Positions 60,344 through 64,000 of a stretch of 64,000 nt of DNA are shown one piece after another; the first letter of the stretch is position 1, and each line of letters starts with the position of its first letter. A program made the translations under genes and the position numbers. The notes under the pieces are model-generated. The model worked only from the letters and a program-made list of their open reading frames with translations. It ran no database searches and was not told the DNA's origin. The DNA is from HT1-32 sp040219025 (GTDB taxonomy: Bacteria > Pseudomonadota > Alphaproteobacteria > Rhodospirillales > HT1-32). The stretch lies in NCBI GenBank assembly GCA_040219025.1, contig JAVJTE010000020.1, positions 806,001-870,000 on the forward strand. The letters run 5' to 3'.

Positions 60344-60898
60344 ATGAAGGATTTACGGAGCCAGATTGATGCCGGGCTGGAGCGGGCTTTTGCTACGCAC
60401 GGCTTTGCCGAACCCAATATTGAGACACTGCGCAGGGCGACGGGCGTTAGTCTGCGCACGCTCTACAAATATGTCCCCTCGCGCGACGAGATGGTCCTTC
60501 GGGCGCTGGAGTACCGGCACCGCCGCTATATGGCGCATGTTTTTTCAGAAACTGCGGAGGCGAATCCAGCCTCTCTGGAAAGCATAGTTGATCGTGTTGC
60601 CCAGTGGATGAAGGCAGAAACGACGCATGGCTGTCTGTTTCATGCGGCGGTTGCCTCTGCTCCTCAGGATGAAAAGTTGCGGGCATTGCTGGACCATCAC
60701 AAGGCAGAGATGGCTGAACATGTTGCCAGAATTTCAGGTTTGCAGGGTTGTGAAGACGAGATTTCCGTAATCATCGAGGGGTTGATGCAAAGCTGGCCAT
60801 TGCGCGGCGATAAGTCCGTCAGGGCAGCGAAGACACTGTGTGCGCTTCTGTCGCCGACAAATCGCTGTGGCGCTGGTTTCGGGGACTCGCAGGGCTGA
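60344..60898 (+). CDS. TetR-family transcriptional regulator
   Basis: 184 residues. The HTH is KDLRSQIDAGLERAFATHGFAEPNIETLRRATGVSLRTLYKYVPSRDEMVLRALEYR (residues 2-58), with the recognition helix around TGVSLRTLYKYV. A helical ligand domain follows, ending with a conserved Cys-rich tail (about 165-180). It starts within 67 bp of the divergent MDR gene and across the nested palindrome, so it probably represses both. The inducer is likely a substrate of the MDR enzyme. Confidence 0.87.
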   Translation: MKDLRSQIDAGLERAFATHGFAEPNIETLRRATGVSLRTLYKYVPSRDEMVLRALEYRHRRYMAHVFSETAEANPASLESIVDRVAQWMKAETTHGCLFHAAVASAPQDEKLRALLDHHKAEMAEHVARISGLQGCEDEISVIIEGLMQSWPLRGDKSVRAAKTLCALLSPTNRCGAGFGDSQG

Positions 60899-61026
60899 TA
60901 CCGATGTTGCGCGCAGCGTTAGGCACTGCGGGCTCGGAGCAGGTCTCCGTTGTCGGATAGTTTGAATATATGAAGTCTTTCCGATGCTTTCTCACCGTTC
61001 AAAGACCTGATCTGAGTCCTCGCCAT

Positions 61027-61353
61027 CTAGGCCGGATTTTCCTCAAGAGCGTTTTCGGCGTTCTGCTGCATGCGGCAGAGCAGCTCGAAAGTTCGCTCGC
61101 GATCTTCCGGTGAAAAACCTTTCAGCAGCGCTGCGTTGATCCTCGCGTGAAAATCGGCGAGGTGCACCAGTTTGCGCCCCCTGTCCGCCAGTGTGACGAC
61201 CATGATCCGGCCGTCAGTTTCATGTTTGCGCCGGCGCACCAGGCCGTGTTCTACCATGCGGTCAATAATGCGGGAGGCCGCAGGCAACCCGGTTCCGACC
61301 AGACGGGACAGCGCTGGGCCTGACAGCGCCTTCGTTACATCGATTGCCTGTAT
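61027..61353 (-). pseudogene. N-terminally truncated MarR-family remnant
   Basis: The open frame gives about 108 residues beginning IQAIDVTKALSGPALSRLVG, then SRIIDRMVEHGLVRRRKHETDGRIMVVTLADRG, the C-terminal half of a MarR winged helix and the dimerisation helix. The N-terminal ~35 residues, including the first dimer helix, are absent: the frame is closed by TAG at 61354-61356 and has no ATG or GTG, only a TTG at 61287. It looks like a decayed regulator. A functional short protein from TTG cannot be excluded. Confidence 0.6.
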
Positions 61354-61461
61354 CTATCATAATGACTGATGCAATGAATTGGATCGGTGGCGCAGCCGGC
61401 GCTATGGTCTGTTCATCAGCGGCAGACAATGCCGTGGAATGCACAAGAACAGGAGATTTTA

Positions 61462-61941
61462 ATGCCCGAAGGAATGGATATCGATATCGGAATCAGCGGT
61501 GATCAGCGCAAGGCGATCGCAGACGGGTTGTCGCGGCTGCTCGCTGACACCTATACGGTTTACCTGAAAACGCACAACTTCCACTGGAACGTGACAGGCC
61601 CGATGTTCAACACATTGCACCTGATGTTCGAGACCCAGTATACCGAGCTGGCACTGGCCGTTGACGAGATTGCCGAGCGTATTCGTGCGCTGGGTTTCCC
61701 GGCTCCCGGCACCTACCGGCAGTTCGCCGAGCTGACCAGTATTCAGGAGCCAACGGATATTCCGGCAGCGGAGGAAATGGTCCGGCAGCTGGCGCGTGAT
61801 CAGGAACGGGTTGCCAAGACCGCCCGTGAAGTGTTTCCGCTCTGCGAAGCGGCGTCGGACGAGCCGAGTGCGGATCTGCTGACCCAGCGCATGAACCTGC
61901 ATGAAAAGACCGCCTGGATGCTGCGGTCGATGGCGGCCTGA
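61462..61941 (+). CDS. dps: Dps-family ferritin-like protein
   Basis: 159 residues from the ATG at 61462 (MPEGMDIDIGISGDQRKAIA), with caggag ten bases upstream. Dps forms a 12-subunit shell that oxidises Fe(II) with peroxide and protects DNA. The ferroxidase site is visible in HNFHWNVTGPMFNTLHLMFETQYTELALAVDEIAERI (His, His, Asp, Glu). The N-terminal tail is short and acidic, unlike the lysine-rich DNA-binding tail of E. coli Dps, so iron storage may dominate. Confidence 0.93.
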   Translation: MPEGMDIDIGISGDQRKAIADGLSRLLADTYTVYLKTHNFHWNVTGPMFNTLHLMFETQYTELALAVDEIAERIRALGFPAPGTYRQFAELTSIQEPTDIPAAEEMVRQLARDQERVAKTAREVFPLCEAASDEPSADLLTQRMNLHEKTAWMLRSMAA

Positions 61942-61966
61942 CCGTGGCGATTGCCGGAGAAATGTG

Positions 61967-62563
61967 GTGACGGACCCGGGTCAGCCCGGGCCCGTCACCC
62001 GCATTCTGGATTTCTGGTTCGGGGCACCGGGATCTGCCGAACGGGGCAGGCCCCGGATGTTCTGGTTCAAGTCCGGTGACGCGCTGGATGCGGATATCAG
62101 GGCCCGGTTCGGGACTGACTGGCTGCGTGCCATGGCCGGTGACTATGATGACCTGACCGGCGATGCCCGGGGTGCGCTGGCGATCATCATTCTGCTGGAC
62201 CAGTTTCCCCGTAATATGTTCCGGGCCACGGCGCAGGCTTTTGCGTCTGATTCACGCGCCCTGCAGATTGCCATCCGGGCCGTTGATGCCGGATTTGACC
62301 GGGAACTGGGCGAGCTTGAGCGCATGTTCATGTATCTGCCGTTCGAGCATGCCGAAGACATCGCCATGCAGGACCGGGCGGTCAGCCTGATGAGCAGCCT
62401 GTCCGACCCGCAATATCTCGATTATGCCCACAAGCATCGCGATATCATCCTGCGCTTCGGGCGCTATCCCTATCGCAACGAGGTACTTGGCCGTGCGAAT
62501 ACGGCGGCGGAGGACGCCTGGATGAACGACCCGGACGCCGAGTCTTTCGGACAGAAGAAATAG
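61967..62563 (+). CDS. DUF924 family protein
   Basis: 198 residues from a GTG at 61967 (a GTG at 61964 is equally in frame; GGAG lies at 61956-61959). DUF924 hallmarks are RILDFWFGAPG, MFWFKSGDALDADIRARFG, GALAIIILLDQFPRNMFR, MYLPFEHAEDIAMQDRAVSLMS and RFGRYPYRNEVLGR. The function of the family is unknown; it has a TPR-like all-helical fold. It starts 25 bp after dps and may be co-transcribed. Confidence 0.85.
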   Translation: MTDPGQPGPVTRILDFWFGAPGSAERGRPRMFWFKSGDALDADIRARFGTDWLRAMAGDYDDLTGDARGALAIIILLDQFPRNMFRATAQAFASDSRALQIAIRAVDAGFDRELGELERMFMYLPFEHAEDIAMQDRAVSLMSSLSDPQYLDYAHKHRDIILRFGRYPYRNEVLGRANTAAEDAWMNDPDAESFGQKK

Positions 62564-62620
62564 CCGGTGCGGCTGGATCCCGGCAGCCGCCGGGATGACA
62601 TGCCCTGGCTGCGTCCGGGG

Positions 62621-63055
62621 TCAGCCTGCGCGGCGTAGCCGTGCGGCGGCGGCACGGGCGAAGCGGAGGGTCTGGTGCTTGCGGCGGGCGGCATTCATGC
62701 CGGCATCCGGCGCTTCACGGATCAGGGCCGCATCGAACGCATCGGCAACCAGAATGCCGCAGTCATCCGGTAGCAGGTCGAGCGGAAAATCCTCGTTCAC
62801 GGCGAAATAAAACGCGTCGCAGTGGGGCAGATATTCCGGCCATTTGCTGTCGGCCCGGAAATCCGGCACAGAGCTTTTCACCTCAATGACGATAAATCGC
62901 CCCCAGTCATTCAGGGCCGCAACATCAACCCGGCGCCCGCCCCGCAGCTTGAATTCCGTCAGCGGTTCATAACCGCGATCAACCAGATGCCGGCAGACAC
63001 CGCGGGTGATCTCCGGGGCCGCATCCGGAAAGCGTTTATCTGGCAGAATGTTCAT
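62621..63055 (-). CDS. mmcB: MmcB-family DNA repair protein
   Basis: 144 residues with the MmcB pattern: ITRGVCRHLVDRGYEPLTEFKLRGGRRVDVAALNDWGRFIVIEVKSSVPDFRADSKWPEYLPHCDAFYFAVNEDFPLDLLPDDCGILVAD. The Asp and Glu-Val-Lys pair is the PD-(D/E)XK nuclease-like core. In Caulobacter the homologue is needed for survival of DNA crosslinking agents. It is monocistronic here. Confidence 0.88.
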   Translation of the reverse strand: MNILPDKRFPDAAPEITRGVCRHLVDRGYEPLTEFKLRGGRRVDVAALNDWGRFIVIEVKSSVPDFRADSKWPEYLPHCDAFYFAVNEDFPLDLLPDDCGILVADAFDAALIREAPDAGMNAARRKHQTLRFARAAAARLRRAG

Positions 63056-63122
63056 CTATTGTTCTCCCTGGCAGCAGCCTAACCGGACTCCGGTTCAGGC
63101 TGCAACAGGAAATCGCCGGGCC

Positions 63123-63959
63123 TTAGCCGCCCGGTTTTGCGAACACCCTGTTCAGGCTGTTGAAGGGGATACTGTTCATGGCGAGATCAAACCGGCCGCT
63201 GCTCTGCATCTCGGTGGTAGCGGCCAGCATTGCCCCGTAGGCGGTGCGTGCCAGCAGGCTGCCGACGGAGATGCGTCTGACGCCGATGGCAGACAGGGCC
63301 GCATGGGTGACACCATCGATTTTCGGGTTGGGCAGGGCGTTGAACGGACGGTCGACGGATTTCACAACTGTCTCGATATCGGCGAGCGAGGTCAGTCCCG
63401 GCGCATAGAGCACATCGGCCCCGGCTTCCTGAAACGCCTGCAGGCGGGCGATAGTATCGGCGAGATCAGGCCGGCCATGCAGGTAATTCTCGGCGCGTGC
63501 GGTCAGTACGAAACCGTCTTTCACGGACCGGGCTGCCTCCACCGCAGCCTGAATACGTTCCACGGCAAATCCGAAATCATAGACCGGTTTGCCGGCATCG
63601 CCTGTTGCATCCTCGATCGAGCCGCCGGCCAGACCGGTCGCAGCCGCCAGCCGGATGGTCCCGGCGACATAGACCGGGTCGTCATCAAAGCCACCTTCCA
63701 GATCCGCACTGACCGGCAACGGGGTTGCTTCGACGATCTCGCGGCAGTGGTCGAGCACCATCTCCCGGTGGACCTGCCCGAAACCTTCGGCAAGACCGCG
63801 CCCGAAGGCAAAACCGGCACTGGTGGTGGCCAGTGCTTCAAACCCGGCATCGGCCAGCAGACGGGCAGACCCGCGATCCCAGGGGTTCGGAATGATGAAG
63901 GCTTCATCGCGTTCATGCAGGGCACGGAAGTGACGGACCTTGTCGGCCTGGCTGTTCAT
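63123..63959 (-). CDS. Isocitrate lyase/PEP mutase family protein
   Basis: 278 residues, the alpha/beta-barrel of the ICL/PEPM superfamily. It shows FIIPNPWDRGSARLLADAGFEALATTSAGFAFGRG and the metal-binding loop PVSADLEGGFDDDP (Asp and Glu-Gly-Gly). The catalytic Cys loop of isocitrate lyase is absent, so it is not the glyoxylate-cycle enzyme. Relatives are oxaloacetate decarboxylases, 2-methylisocitrate-type lyases or PEP phosphonomutases; the reaction is not resolved. Confidence 0.85.
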   Translation of the reverse strand: MNSQADKVRHFRALHERDEAFIIPNPWDRGSARLLADAGFEALATTSAGFAFGRGLAEGFGQVHREMVLDHCREIVEATPLPVSADLEGGFDDDPVYVAGTIRLAAATGLAGGSIEDATGDAGKPVYDFGFAVERIQAAVEAARSVKDGFVLTARAENYLHGRPDLADTIARLQAFQEAGADVLYAPGLTSLADIETVVKSVDRPFNALPNPKIDGVTHAALSAIGVRRISVGSLLARTAYGAMLAATTEMQSSGRFDLAMNSIPFNSLNRVFAKPGG

Positions 63960-64000
63960 TATCGGAATCTCCCGGTTCTGGTTTGTGGCATCATCGTAAC

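Overview
The window is a GC-rich, gene-dense chromosomal stretch from an alphaproteobacterium, probably Rhodospirillales-like. This assignment is inferred from the mix of families (box and pca aromatic genes, TRAP carriers, AsmA, MmcB, CobM/CbiD-type cobalamin genes), from the alphaproteobacterial form of RNase P RNA, and from the palindromic 'ccttcgagac...cctcatcctgagg' intergenic repeat common in that class. No phage, transposase, CRISPR array or tRNA gene was seen. Housekeeping anchors are infA, thrS-infC, rnpB, two csp genes and malate synthase G.

Layout. 1-10 kb: the end of a tctA permease with a GntR regulator, a VOC protein, infA, an OmpA lipoprotein, Sth transhydrogenase, a histidine phosphatase, a Bcr/CflA exporter, an FAH-family hydrolase and glcB. 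10-17 kb: a leftward operon (FAH hydrolase, RutE-type nitroreductase, OsmC, TRAP P-Q-M, intradiol dioxygenase, GntR) that looks like uptake plus ring cleavage of an unidentified aromatic acid. 17-21.3 kb: boxC-boxB of aerobic benzoyl-CoA degradation, divergent from a GNAT-Rrf2 pair. 21.3-25.3 kb: two cold-shock genes, a dienelactone-hydrolase-like protein, two MsrA paralogues and two small membrane proteins. 25.3-27.9 kb: pcaDCHG (protocatechuate branch). 27.9-31.5 kb: cobalamin genes cobA, cbiD, cobK, cobM. 31.5-46.8 kb: a MarR/GST pair, a type I secretion ABC-HlyD pair, a VOC/FMN glutamate-synthase-like pair, a giant AsmA protein, an ABC-F ATPase, a DMT carrier, an amidase and a lipoprotein hydrolase. 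46.9-47.6 kb: rnpB and a repeat array. 47.6-55.1 kb: a leftward seven-gene operon (ThDP enzyme, four-domain rhodanese, nitroreductase, LivH-M-G-F) with no binding protein. 55.3-64 kb: thrS-infC, an interrupted DMT carrier, an MDR/TetR pair, a MarR remnant, Dps, DUF924, MmcB and a PEP-mutase-family protein.

The theme is aromatic and organic-acid catabolism in several independently regulated cassettes. The most promising candidate for an undescribed pathway is the ThDP-rhodanese-nitroreductase-Liv operon, which has an operator-like palindrome over its promoter. The FAH-RutE-OsmC-TRAP-intradiol operon is second. Several promoters carry palindromes placed where a repressor would act (pcaD, the MDR/TetR pair, the MarR/GST pair). 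infC appears to start with ATA, and one DMT transporter gene has an in-frame stop codon.
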